In this document: one piece after another, positions 10,795 to 18,570 of the stretch | How positions within the stretch are numbered: the first letter of the stretch is position 1 | How the letters are laid out: every line of letters begins with the position of its first letter | Assembly (NCBI RefSeq): GCF_000761445.1 | Contig: NZ_KN196470.1 | Span: 990,699 to 1,054,698 of the forward strand | Origin: Oleiagrimonas soli | Lineage (GTDB): Bacteria; Pseudomonadota; Gammaproteobacteria; Xanthomonadales; Rhodanobacteraceae | Direction: 5' to 3' | DNA length: 64,000 bases | Made by a program: the position numbers and the translations under genes | Notes under the pieces: generated by a model | Told to the model about the DNA's origin: nothing | Seen by the model: only the letters and a program-made list of their open reading frames with translations | Database searches by the model: none

Positions 10795-11853
10795 TCAGCT
10801 TGGCGGGAAGGCCCGCTGCAGCCAGTCCGGCACCGGAATGCCTTTTTCGCGCAGCAGCGCCGGGTTGAACAGTTTGCGCGGATAGCGCGTGCCGGAGTCG
10901 CACAGCATCGTGACGATGGTGTGGCCAGGGCCCAATTCGCGCGCCAGGCGGATCGCGCCGGCGATGTTGACGCCGCTGGAGCCGCCCAGGCACAGCCCTT
11001 CCTCGGTCAGCAGCGCGTGCAGCAGGGGGACCGATTCGGTGTCCGGGATGTTCCAGGCCAGATCGATTGGCGCGCCGGCGAAGTTGGCGGTGACGCGGCT
11101 GGAACCGATGCCCTCGCTGATGGAGCTGCCTTCGGACCTCAGCTCGCCGTGGTTGACGTAATTGGCCAGCGCCGAACCGGCCGGGTCGGCCAGAGCGATG
11201 CGCACGCCCGGCTTGCGCGCCTTCAGCGCACGACCGACGCCGGCCAGGGTGCCGCCGGTGCCGGTGGCGCAGACGAAGCCGTCCACGGCGCCGCCGGTCT
11301 GGGCCCAGATTTCCGGGCCGGTACTGGTCTCGTGGAAGTCGCGATTGGCGGTGTTGTCGAACTGGTCGGCGAACCAGGCGCTGCGCGTGTCGGCGGCGTT
11401 CATGGCTTCGGCCAGGGCGCGGGCGCGGTGGGCGTAGTGGCCCGGGTCCTTGTACGGCACGGCCGGCACCAGGCGCACCTCGGCGCCGGTCATGCGCAGG
11501 GCGGCGATCTTCTCCGCGCTCTGCGTTTCCGGCATCACGATGAGGGTGCGGTAGCCGCGACTGTTGCCGACCAGCGCCAGACCGATGCCGGTGTTGCCGG
11601 CGGTGCCCTCGACCAGGGTGCCGCCGGGACGGATCAGGCCGCGGCGTTCGGCGTCGTCGAGCAGGCCCAGCGCGGTGCGGTCCTTGATCGAGCCGCCGGG
11701 ATTCATGAATTCGGCCTTGCCCAGAATCTCGCAGCCAGTGGCTTCGCTGGCCGCGTGCAGGCGGATCAGCGGGGTGTGGCCGATCACCGCGGACAGGTCG
11801 TTCGGGCGGATGGCTTGGGTGTCGTGCGGGCGGGCGAGGGCGTGCATGTTCAT
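10795..11853 (-). CDS. CysK-like PLP-dependent cysteine synthase (long type)
   Basis: 352 residues, fold-type II PLP enzyme. The PLP lysine is in NPGGSIKDR, the cofactor loops are EGTAGNTGIGLA and GTGGT, and the C-terminal Ser loop is GGSSGVN. It should join O-acetylserine (or a close analogue) with sulfide. It is distinct from the shorter CysK at 24923 and resembles the roughly 350-residue cysteine synthases that form a separate branch. Activity towards cystathionine or other thiol donors cannot be excluded. The start at 11853 (GGAA 4 bases upstream) is preferred over the longer reading from 11907, whose extra residues are unlike the family. It lies downstream of cysG and the peroxiredoxin on the same strand. 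Confidence 0.9.
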   Translation of the reverse strand: MNMHALARPHDTQAIRPNDLSAVIGHTPLIRLHAASEATGCEILGKAEFMNPGGSIKDRTALGLLDDAERRGLIRPGGTLVEGTAGNTGIGLALVGNSRGYRTLIVMPETQSAEKIAALRMTGAEVRLVPAVPYKDPGHYAHRARALAEAMNAADTRSAWFADQFDNTANRDFHETSTGPEIWAQTGGAVDGFVCATGTGGTLAGVGRALKARKPGVRIALADPAGSALANYVNHGELRSEGSSISEGIGSSRVTANFAGAPIDLAWNIPDTESVPLLHALLTEEGLCLGGSSGVNIAGAIRLARELGPGHTIVTMLCDSGTRYPRKLFNPALLREKGIPVPDWLQRAFPPS

Positions 11854-11924
11854 GGTTCCGATATGGGTGCTGCGTCGGTATCCGCAACCGCGATCCGCGG
11901 ACGGCATCGCGGTTGCGGTCTGCC

Positions 11925-12560
11925 TCAGGCGCGGTCGGCGGGAATCAGGCGCAAGTAGGGTTTCAGCGCGCGCCAGCCGTCCGGGTAGCGCTTGCGCGCT
12001 TCCTCGTCCGATACCGAGGGCGCGATGATGACGTCATCGCCCGGCTCCCAGCCGACCGGCGTGGTCAGCTGCTTGCCGTCGGTCAACTGCAGTGAGTCGA
12101 GCACGCGCAGGACCTCGTCGACGTTGCGGCCGGCGCTGGGCGGATAGGTCAGGGTCAGGCGCACCTTCTTCTGCGGGTCGATGATGAACACCGAGCGCAC
12201 GGTGACCTTGGGATCGGCCTTGGGGTGAAACATGCCGTACAGCTTGGCGACCGCCAGGTCGGGATCGGCCAGCAGCGGATAGTCCGGTGCCGCGCCGCCG
12301 ACGTCGGCGACGTCCTGCGACCAGCGTTGGTGATCGTCCACCGAATCCACCGAGAGGCCGAGCAGCAGCGCGTTGCGGCGCTCGAACTCGTCCTTGCGGC
12401 GCGCGAACTCGCCCAGCTCGGTGGTGCAGACCGGCGTGAAGTCCTTGGGATGCGAGAAGAACACGATCCAGCGGTTGCCGCTCCAGTCGTGGAAGCGGAT
12501 CGTTCCTTGGGTGGAATCGGCGGTGAAATCGGGAGCGGTTTCGCCCAGTGGCAGACTCAT
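11925..12560 (-). CDS. 1-Cys peroxiredoxin (Prx6/AhpC-TSA family)
   Basis: 211 residues. The peroxidatic cysteine is in the diagnostic PVCTTE motif (near residue 45). It is the only cysteine in the protein, so this is a true 1-Cys enzyme that needs an external thiol or ascorbate-like reductant. The C-terminal 1-cysPrx extension (YPDGWRALKPYLRLI) is present. It reduces hydrogen peroxide and organic hydroperoxides. AAGGA sits 8 bases upstream of the ATG. It lies between cysG and a cysteine synthase, consistent with a redox/sulfur neighbourhood; the gaps to both (46 and 71 bases) allow an operon. Confidence 0.96.
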   Translation of the reverse strand: MSLPLGETAPDFTADSTQGTIRFHDWSGNRWIVFFSHPKDFTPVCTTELGEFARRKDEFERRNALLLGLSVDSVDDHQRWSQDVADVGGAAPDYPLLADPDLAVAKLYGMFHPKADPKVTVRSVFIIDPQKKVRLTLTYPPSAGRNVDEVLRVLDSLQLTDGKQLTTPVGWEPGDDVIIAPSVSDEEARKRYPDGWRALKPYLRLIPADRA

Positions 12561-12606
12561 GGTCGGGTTCCTTTGTCGGGTCGGAAGGGAAGATCGACGG
12601 CCGCGT

Positions 12607-14028
12607 TCAGGCGGCGTCGGCGAGATCGGTGTCGGGGTGGATCGCGGCGCCGAACCAGGCCAGTTGCGGCGCCAGCGCGGCGACTTCGCCCAGGATCAGC
12701 ATGGCCGGGGCGCGCACGTCGTGTCGGCGTGCCAGCGCGGGCAGGTCGCGCAGACAGCCGGTGACGACGCGTTGTCCGGGGCGCGAGCCGTTCTCGACCA
12801 GCGCGAACGGCGTGTCGCCGTCGCGGCCGTGCGCGAGCATGCGCTCGGTCAGGTGTTCCAGTTGCGCCACGCCCATGTACAGCGCCAGCGTCTGGCGTTC
12901 GCGGGCAAGGGCGCGCCAGTCCAGGGTGTCGATGGAGTCCTTGCAGTGCGCAGTCAGCAGATGCACGGACTGGGCGTGTTCGCGATGGGTCAGCGGGATG
13001 CCGGCGTAGGCGGCGCAGGCCATCGCGGCGCTGACGCCGGGCACGACTTCGTAGTCGACGCCGCGCGCGCGCAGAAACTCCAGCTCCTCGCCGCCGCGGC
13101 CGAACACGAACGGATCGCCGCCCTTCAGACGCACCACATGGCGTCCGGCGGCGGCATGCGCGTGGAGCAGATCATGGATGCGGCGCTGGGTTGCGGCGTG
13201 GTCCTCGCCGCTGCGCTTGCCGACGTCGATGCGCTCGGCATCGCGCCGGGCCAGATCCAGAATCGCCGCATCGACCAGGCGGTCGTGCACGATGACGTCG
13301 GCGCGCTGCAGGGCACGCAGCGCCTTCAGCGTCAGCAGGCCGGGATCGCCGGGACCCGCGCCGACCAGCGTCACGCGTCCGGCGCGCGCGATAGCGTGCG
13401 GTGTCTGTAGCGCCTGCTCCAGGGTGCGCAGGGCCTCGGCCTCCCGGTGTCGGCCCAGCAGCGGCGCGACCGGGCCGTCCAGCAGCCAGGCGTAGAAGCG
13501 GCGACGCTGTGTCACGTCCGGAAAAGCTTCGCGAATGCGCAGGCGGTAGCGTCCGGCCAGTTCGGACAGCGCGCCGAGCGATTCGTCGAGCACGGTTTCG
13601 AGGCGCGCGCGCAGGCGGCTGGCCAGCACCGGAGCCTGGCCGGCCGAGGAGATGGCGAGGGTCAGCAGGCCGCGCCGGACCAGCGCCGGCACGTGAAAGC
13701 TGCACAGCGCCGGATCGTCGACCACGTTGACCAGGATGCAGCGATCCTCGGCCGCGGCGGCGATGGCGCGGTTGACGCGGCGATCGCCGGTGGCCGCGAC
13801 CACCAGCCAGGCCTCGTCGAGCCAGGCGCCGGTGAACGTGCCTTCGATCCAGCGCACTTCGCCGGCCTCGACCCGGGCGCGCAGCGACGCCGTCAGTTCC
13901 GGTGCGCCGACCCGGACGCGCGCACCGGCGACGATCAGCGCCGCCGCCTTGCGTTCGGCCACCGGACCGCCGCCCACCACCAGGACAGGGCGATCTCGCA
14001 GGTCGGCGAACAGCGGATACAGAGGCAT
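12607..14028 (-). CDS. cysG: Siroheme synthase, three-activity fusion
   Basis: 473 residues, E. coli CysG layout. The N-terminal Rossmann part ([31 protein letters not shown]) is the precorrin-2 dehydrogenase/ferrochelatase. The C-terminal part (about 215-460; [41 protein letters not shown]) is the SAM-dependent uroporphyrinogen III methyltransferase. It makes siroheme, the cofactor of the sulfite reductase CysI encoded at 26.7 kb. The start is set at ATG 14028 by homology to the E. coli N-terminus; a GTG at 14040 would add four residues, and neither has a clear Shine-Dalgarno. It is divergent from cysB across a regulatory region. Confidence 0.97.
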   Translation of the reverse strand: MPLYPLFADLRDRPVLVVGGGPVAERKAAALIVAGARVRVGAPELTASLRARVEAGEVRWIEGTFTGAWLDEAWLVVAATGDRRVNRAIAAAAEDRCILVNVVDDPALCSFHVPALVRRGLLTLAISSAGQAPVLASRLRARLETVLDESLGALSELAGRYRLRIREAFPDVTQRRRFYAWLLDGPVAPLLGRHREAEALRTLEQALQTPHAIARAGRVTLVGAGPGDPGLLTLKALRALQRADVIVHDRLVDAAILDLARRDAERIDVGKRSGEDHAATQRRIHDLLHAHAAAGRHVVRLKGGDPFVFGRGGEELEFLRARGVDYEVVPGVSAAMACAAYAGIPLTHREHAQSVHLLTAHCKDSIDTLDWRALARERQTLALYMGVAQLEHLTERMLAHGRDGDTPFALVENGSRPGQRVVTGCLRDLPALARRHDVRAPAMLILGEVAALAPQLAWFGAAIHPDTDLADAA

Positions 14029-14174
14029 GACACGGACCACTCGAACGGGTGAAAACGGCGCATGCCCGGAGGTTCCGGCATGCGGAGCTTCACCCTACGC
14101 CGCGGTCCGCGGGCGGTGAAATGAGGGCTTGCTGTTCCGATATGCGCGCAGGGCATGACGCATGCGATTGTCCG

Positions 14175-14248
14175 GTTTGGATTGATAGACGTCCAAACGA
14201 GGGCAGTGGACCGTTATGCAAACTGCTGATATGTTCGAGGTGCATAAC
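14175..14248 (+). promoter_or_regulatory. cysB control region: two inverted repeats around a promoter
   Basis: A plausible sigma-70 promoter is TGGACC (14207-14212), 17 bases, TATGTT (14230-14235). The perfect repeat GTTATGCA (14213-14220)/TGCATAAC (14241-14248) brackets the -10 element. A second repeat, GTTTGGA (14175-14181)-N10-TCCAAAC (14192-14198), lies just upstream of -35, where LysR-type regulators usually bind. The part GACGTCCAAAC (14188-14198) recurs at the cysJ start. Autoregulation by CysB is inferred from position, not shown. The region also separates cysG (minus) from cysB. Confidence 0.55.
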
Positions 14249-14267
14249 CGGCGCGGTGCCGGTTTTT
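14246..14267 (+). terminator. Terminator-like hairpin at the 5' end of the cysB transcript
   Basis: AACCGGC (14246-14252) and GCCGGTT (14258-14264), loop of 5, run straight into TTTTT (14263-14267). The left arm overlaps the right arm of the 14213-14248 inverted repeat. It lies 15 bases before the leader ORF start. The stem is short (7 bp), so it could be an attenuator, an mRNA 5' stabiliser, or chance. Confidence 0.5.
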
Positions 14268-14281
14268 ACGAGGGAAACACC

Positions 14282-14392
14282 ATGAAACGTCTAAACATCA
14301 GCATTTGCACTACGAATACCAATTATTGCTGGCGCATGTATGCAGGCCCCCGCCACCACCGCCAACGCCCACCTTCGGAACAGCCCTCATGA
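14282..14392 (+). CDS. Putative 36-codon leader peptide ahead of cysB
   Basis: ATG at 14282 has a strong Shine-Dalgarno (CGAGGG, 7 bases before). The frame runs 36 codons and its TGA (14390-14392) overlaps the cysB ATG (14389-14391), so cysB translation is likely coupled to it. The first 20 codons are unusually AT-rich for this genome (CTA, ATT, AAT, TAT) and include Cys codons at positions 9 and 16 plus a Trp at 17. The second half is His/Arg/Pro-rich. No homolog is known to me. It may be a regulatory upstream ORF that reports cysteine supply, or merely a fortuitous ORF with a good ribosome site. Confidence 0.45.
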   Translation: MKRLNISICTTNTNYCWRMYAGPRHHRQRPPSEQPS

Positions 14393-15390
14393 CACTCACA
14401 CAGCTCCGTTATATCGTTTCCATCGCCGATTCCGGCCTGAACATCACCCTAGCCGCCGAGCGCATCCACGCCACGCAACCTGGCGTCAGCAAGCAGCTCA
14501 AGCAGCTGGAAGGCGAACTCGGCTTCCAATTGTTCGCGCGCAAGGGCAAGAGCCTGAAGTCGGTCACCCCGGCGGGGCAGCAAGTCATCGCCCGCGCTCG
14601 CGCCATTCTCGAAGAAGCCCGCAGCATCCGCGCACTCGCGGCCAACCTGCGCGGCGACGCGCACGGCGATCTGACCGTGCTCACCACCCATACCCAGGCA
14701 CGTTTCGTGCTGCCTTCCGCGATTGCCGCCTTCGGCCGCAAGCATCCGCGCGTGGGCCTGCATCTGCGTCCGCACGGCGACGCGCAGATCCAGGGCCTGT
14801 TCGCCGGCGGACAGGCCGACCTGGCCATCATCAGCAGCAGCGGTCCGGCGCCGCTGGGCGGACTGGCCGTGCCGCTGTACAACTGGCGACGCACCGTCGT
14901 GGTGCCGCGCGGCCATGCGCTGGCGCGCCTGAGCCGACCGCTGCGCCTGGGCGATCTGGCCGGGCAGCCGCTGGTCAGCTACGACTCCTCGCTGCGTCCG
15001 GAGTCCTCGCTGCAGCAGGCCTTCCAGGCCGCGGGCATGCGCCCGCTGTTCGCCTGTACGTCCAGCGACGCCGATCTCATCAAGACCTACGTGCGCGCCG
15101 GCCTCGGTGTGGGCGTGCTGGCCGAGATGGCGATCCGTCCCGAGGACAACCGCGAATTGCAGGTGCTCGATGCCGCGCACCTGCTGCCGGATTGCACCAC
15201 CTGGCTGGTGCTGCGTCGCGATCGCGTGCTGCGCAGCTATACGCTGGACCTGGTCGAACAGTTCGCGCCGCACCTCGATCGCCGCGATCTGCAAGCCGCG
15301 CTCAGTGGCGACATCGAGCCCGACTGGCCCGAGCCGCCGCACTGGAGCGAGCTGCAGCGCGACGTCACGCGCATCCACGCGACGGCGTAG
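14389..15390 (+). CDS. cysB: LysR-type transcriptional regulator CysB
   Basis: 333 residues (E. coli CysB 324). The winged helix-turn-helix is at residues 1-60, with the recognition region AAERIHATQPGVSKQLKQLE. The effector domain follows and includes the CysB-typical TTHTQARFVLP segment that binds acetylserine or sulfate. CysB activates sulfate uptake and reduction genes when O-acetylserine accumulates, and usually represses itself. The ATG at 14389 is chosen because it starts the family's conserved MTLTQLRYI; a reading from 14305 adds a Pro-rich stretch foreign to the family. It is divergent from cysG and lies about 10 kb from cysHIJ, its expected targets. Confidence 0.96.
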   Translation: MTLTQLRYIVSIADSGLNITLAAERIHATQPGVSKQLKQLEGELGFQLFARKGKSLKSVTPAGQQVIARARAILEEARSIRALAANLRGDAHGDLTVLTTHTQARFVLPSAIAAFGRKHPRVGLHLRPHGDAQIQGLFAGGQADLAIISSSGPAPLGGLAVPLYNWRRTVVVPRGHALARLSRPLRLGDLAGQPLVSYDSSLRPESSLQQAFQAAGMRPLFACTSSDADLIKTYVRAGLGVGVLAEMAIRPEDNRELQVLDAAHLLPDCTTWLVLRRDRVLRSYTLDLVEQFAPHLDRRDLQAALSGDIEPDWPEPPHWSELQRDVTRIHATA

Positions 15391-15467
15391 TCGCGTCACG
15401 GCCATCGGCGGGCGCGGCCATTCGGAGCGAGGTTCCGGATGGTCGCGCCGCGTCGATGTCTTGCCGA

Positions 15468-15485
15468 AGTTGACCTGAGTCAACT
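15468..15485 (+). promoter_or_regulatory. FNR/ANR-like palindrome upstream of cydA
   Basis: AGTTGAC-CTGA-GTCAACT is a perfect 7-bp inverted repeat; its core TTGAC-N4-GTCAA differs by one base per half from the FNR/ANR consensus TTGAT-N4-ATCAA. It lies about 160 bases upstream of cydA. Cytochrome bd operons are classic low-oxygen targets of this family. No confident -10 was identified at the right distance. The rest of 15391-15644 shows nothing else clear. Confidence 0.5.
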
Positions 15486-15644
15486 CCCGCTCAGATACAC
15501 GCCATTCGCGACATTCTGTCACGAGTTGACGCCACGTCCTTGGAGTAGGCTGCAGCCCGACATCCAAGAGAGTAGGGTGTTTGCGTTGTCGCCGGTCCGG
15601 GGGCTTCCCCGCTGGCGAACAGACTGGCTACCAGGGAACCCACG

Positions 15645-17213
15645 ATGATCGATTCGACCGTTGTCGAACTCTCGCGATGGCAATTCGCCGCCACCGCGTT
15701 GTATCACTTCCTTTTCGTACCCCTTACGCTGGGCTTGTCCTTCCTGCTGGCCGCCATGGAGACGATCTACGTCACCACGGGCCGCAAGATCTACAAGGAC
15801 ATGGCGCAGTTCTGGGGCAAGCTCTTCCTCATCAACTTCGCCATCGGCGTGGCCACCGGCCTCACCATGGAGTTCGAGTTCGGCACCAACTGGTCGTTCT
15901 ACTCGAGCTTCGTCGGCGACATCTTCGGTGCGCCGCTGGCCATCGAGGGTCTGATGGCGTTCTTCATGGAGTCGACCTTCGTCGGCATCATGGTGTTCGG
16001 CTGGGATCGCCTCAAGCGCGGTCAGCATCTGGCCGTGACCTACCTGGTGGCGCTGGGCTCGAACCTGTCGGCGCTGTGGATCCTGATCGCCAACAGCTTC
16101 ATGCAGACGCCGCAGGGCGCCTCGTTCAATCCGCACACGATGCGCATGGAGCTGAGCAGCTTCACCGACCTGATCTTCAGCCACGACGCGCAGGCGAAGT
16201 TCGTGCACACGTCCATCGCCGGCTACGTCACCGCGGCGATCTTCGTGTGCGGCATCAGCGCGTTCTACCTGCTGCGCAAGCGGCATACCGAACTGGCGCG
16301 GCGCTCGTTCCGGGTGGCGGCGATCTTCGGCATCCTGGCCACGCTCGGCGTCATCACGCTGGGCGACGCGCTGGGCTTCGTCGGCGGTCAGGCGCAGCCG
16401 ACCAAGCTGGCGGCGATGGAGGCCCTGTGGAAGACCGAACAGGGGCCGATGCCGTTCAACGTGGTCGCGTTCCCGTCGCAGAAGGACCAGACCAACCACG
16501 GCGAGCTGCAGATTCCCTACGCGCTGTCGCTGCTGGTCACGCATTCGGTGGACGGCACGGTGCCGGGCGTGGATCAGCTCGAAACGATGGCCAAGCAGCG
16601 CATCCGCAACGGCATCCCGGCCGTGCAGGCCCTGCAGGCGCTATCGAAGAACCCCGACGACCAGACCGCGTTGGCGACCTTCCGCCAGCATCAGGACGAT
16701 CTCGGCTACGGCTTCCTGGTGCAGGGCTACCAGCATGATCTGAGCAAGGTCACGGACGCCGACGTCGATGCAGCCGCCAAGGCGACGATTCCGCCGGTGG
16801 CGCCGGTGTTCTGGTCGTTCCGCACCATGGTCGCGGCGGGCTTCGCGATGCTGGCGTTCTTCATCCTCGCGGTGATCTTCTCGCTGCGCAACAACGTCGA
16901 GCGGCGGCGCTGGTTCCTGAAGATCGCGCCGTGGATGATCCCGGTGCCGTTCATCGCCAACGAGGCGGGCTGGCTGGTCGCCGAACTGGGCCGGCAGCCG
17001 TGGACGGTGTACGGCGTGTTGCCGACGTGGATGTCGGCTTCGACCCACAGCGTCACCTACATGGTGTTCTCGCTGGCCGGTTTCGTGCTGATCTACAGCG
17101 TCTTCATCGCGGTGGAGATGTTCCTGATGGTGCGCGCGATACGCAGGGGACCCGACGACCACGGCGATGCCAAGCCGTCGCCGACCTTGACCACGGCGAA
17201 TGCGGAGGCTTGA
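15645..17213 (+). CDS. cydA: Cytochrome bd ubiquinol oxidase subunit I
   Basis: 522 residues, the same length as E. coli CydA, with the long Q-loop. Haem ligands are recognisable: His20 in ALYHFLF (b595), His in KFVHTSIAGY (b558), and the Met-containing region before GRQPW. The quinol-binding Q-loop covers roughly residues 255-385, and PYALSLLVTHSVDG sits inside it. The protein is a polytopic inner-membrane subunit that oxidises quinol and reduces O2 to water with high affinity. AGGGAA lies 8 bases before the ATG. It heads cydA-cydB-cydX-cydD-cydC, with 3 bases to cydB. Confidence 0.99.
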   Translation: MIDSTVVELSRWQFAATALYHFLFVPLTLGLSFLLAAMETIYVTTGRKIYKDMAQFWGKLFLINFAIGVATGLTMEFEFGTNWSFYSSFVGDIFGAPLAIEGLMAFFMESTFVGIMVFGWDRLKRGQHLAVTYLVALGSNLSALWILIANSFMQTPQGASFNPHTMRMELSSFTDLIFSHDAQAKFVHTSIAGYVTAAIFVCGISAFYLLRKRHTELARRSFRVAAIFGILATLGVITLGDALGFVGGQAQPTKLAAMEALWKTEQGPMPFNVVAFPSQKDQTNHGELQIPYALSLLVTHSVDGTVPGVDQLETMAKQRIRNGIPAVQALQALSKNPDDQTALATFRQHQDDLGYGFLVQGYQHDLSKVTDADVDAAAKATIPPVAPVFWSFRTMVAAGFAMLAFFILAVIFSLRNNVERRRWFLKIAPWMIPVPFIANEAGWLVAELGRQPWTVYGVLPTWMSASTHSVTYMVFSLAGFVLIYSVFIAVEMFLMVRAIRRGPDDHGDAKPSPTLTTANAEA

Positions 17214-17216
17214 TCC

Positions 17217-18350
17217 ATGGAAATCTATCTGATTCTGAAAGTGGTCTGGTGGTTGCTGCTGGGCGTGCTGCTGATGGGCCTGGCGGTGATGGTCGGCATG
17301 GACATGGGCGTGGGCACGATCCTGCGCTACGTCGGCCGCAACGACCTGGAGCGCCGCGTGGCGCTGAACATCATCGGCCCGCATTGGGACGGCAACCAGG
17401 TGTGGTTCATCCTCGGCGGCGGCGCGGTGTTCGCGGCGTTCCCGCTGATCTACGCCACGGCCTTCTCGGGCTTCTACGTAGTCATGCTGCTGCTGCTGTG
17501 GAGCATGATCGTGCGCCCACTGGGCTTCGAGTACCGCAGCAAGATGCCGTCGGCGCGCTGGCGCAACGTGTGGGACTGGTCGTTGTTCGTCAGCGGCTTC
17601 CTGCCGATGCTGGTGTTCGGCGCGGCCATCGGCAATATCCTGCAGGGCGTGCCGTTCCACTTCAGCTGGAACCTGACCTCGTTCTACACCGGCAGCTTCC
17701 TGGCCCTGTTCAACCCGTTCGCGATCCTGTGCGGCGTGCTGTCGGTGGCGCTGTCGGCGATGATGGGCGGGTTGACGGTGATGAACGGCGCCGAGGACGC
17801 GATGTTCCAGCGTGCGCGCAAGCTGGTCGTGGTCGCCGCTGCGGTGGCCGTGGTGCTGTTTGCCCTGGGCGGTGTGTGGGTGCACGCCATCGACGGCTTC
17901 CAGTTGCTCAGCGGTCCGTCGGGCAACCTGGCACAGACGCCGATGCAGCAGAGCGTGACGCGAGCCGCGGGTGCGTGGTTCGGCAACTACAGCGCGCATC
18001 CGGTGCTGTGGCTGGTGCCGCTGGTCGGCTTCGCCGGCGTGATCGGCGCCGCGCTGGCGGCGCGCGCGGGGCGTTCGCACCTAGGCTGGTGGTCGGGCGC
18101 GCTGGGCTGGATCGGCGTGATCGGCACGGTCGGCGCGGCGATGTTCCCGTTCATGATGCCGTCGAGCAGCGAGCCGTCGCAGAGCTTGACGGTGTGGAAC
18201 GCGACCTCGAGCCAGTTGACGTTGACCTGGATGGTCGGATTCACCGTGGTGTTCGTGCCGCTGGTGGTCTGGTACACCAGTTGGGCGTTCTACGTGATGC
18301 GCGGCAAGGTGCGGCCCGAGCACGTCGCCGCCGACGAACACGCGTACTGA
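17217..18350 (+). CDS. cydB: Cytochrome bd ubiquinol oxidase subunit II
   Basis: 377 residues (E. coli 379), with about nine membrane helices. Conserved family features are the N-terminal WWLLLGVLLMGLAVMVGMDMG helix (shortened here in meaning to its G-D/M-D motif), IGPHWDGNQVWFILGGGA and the NPFAILCG segment. It pairs with CydA and stabilises the haem centres. It starts 3 bases after cydA and is followed 13 bases later by the small subunit. Confidence 0.99.
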   Translation: MEIYLILKVVWWLLLGVLLMGLAVMVGMDMGVGTILRYVGRNDLERRVALNIIGPHWDGNQVWFILGGGAVFAAFPLIYATAFSGFYVVMLLLLWSMIVRPLGFEYRSKMPSARWRNVWDWSLFVSGFLPMLVFGAAIGNILQGVPFHFSWNLTSFYTGSFLALFNPFAILCGVLSVALSAMMGGLTVMNGAEDAMFQRARKLVVVAAAVAVVLFALGGVWVHAIDGFQLLSGPSGNLAQTPMQQSVTRAAGAWFGNYSAHPVLWLVPLVGFAGVIGAALAARAGRSHLGWWSGALGWIGVIGTVGAAMFPFMMPSSSEPSQSLTVWNATSSQLTLTWMVGFTVVFVPLVVWYTSWAFYVMRGKVRPEHVAADEHAY

Positions 18351-18363
18351 AGGAGACGCGAGG

Positions 18364-18570
18364 ATGAAACGTACGATTATTTTCCTGCTGCTCCTGGCGC
18401 TGGCGATGGTGGCGATCTTCCTGGCCATCGTGCTGGGCGAGCTGGGTCCGTGGTACTTCGCCTGGTTGCTGGGCACGGCCACCATCGTGCTGTGTGCGGC
18501 GGCGGGTGGAGCGATGCTCGATGTCCAGGATGAACATGCACCGCAGTCGGTCGCGGATGACGCACGCTGA
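18364..18570 (+). CDS. cydX: CydX-like small subunit with an extra N-terminal membrane helix
   Basis: 68 residues. The second half (GPWYFAWLLGTATIVLC..., from residue 28) is the CydX signature; E. coli CydX is only 37 residues and begins MWYFAWILGT. Here a separate hydrophobic helix (residues 4-26) precedes it, so two membrane helices are predicted. The ATG at 18364 has AAGGAG 8 bases upstream, while no ribosome site precedes any internal start near GPWYF; the long form is therefore probably what is made. CydX is needed for stability and activity of cytochrome bd. The extra helix might occupy a second small-subunit site (as CydH/CydY does in E. coli), which is speculation. Confidence 0.85.
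   Translation: MKRTIIFLLLLALAMVAIFLAIVLGELGPWYFAWLLGTATIVLCAAAGGAMLDVQDEHAPQSVADDAR

Noticed and set aside
11854-11907. Longer start (11907) for the CysK-like gene
   Set aside because: The added residues are unlike the family and no ribosome site precedes it, whereas ATG 11853 gives a normal N-terminus.
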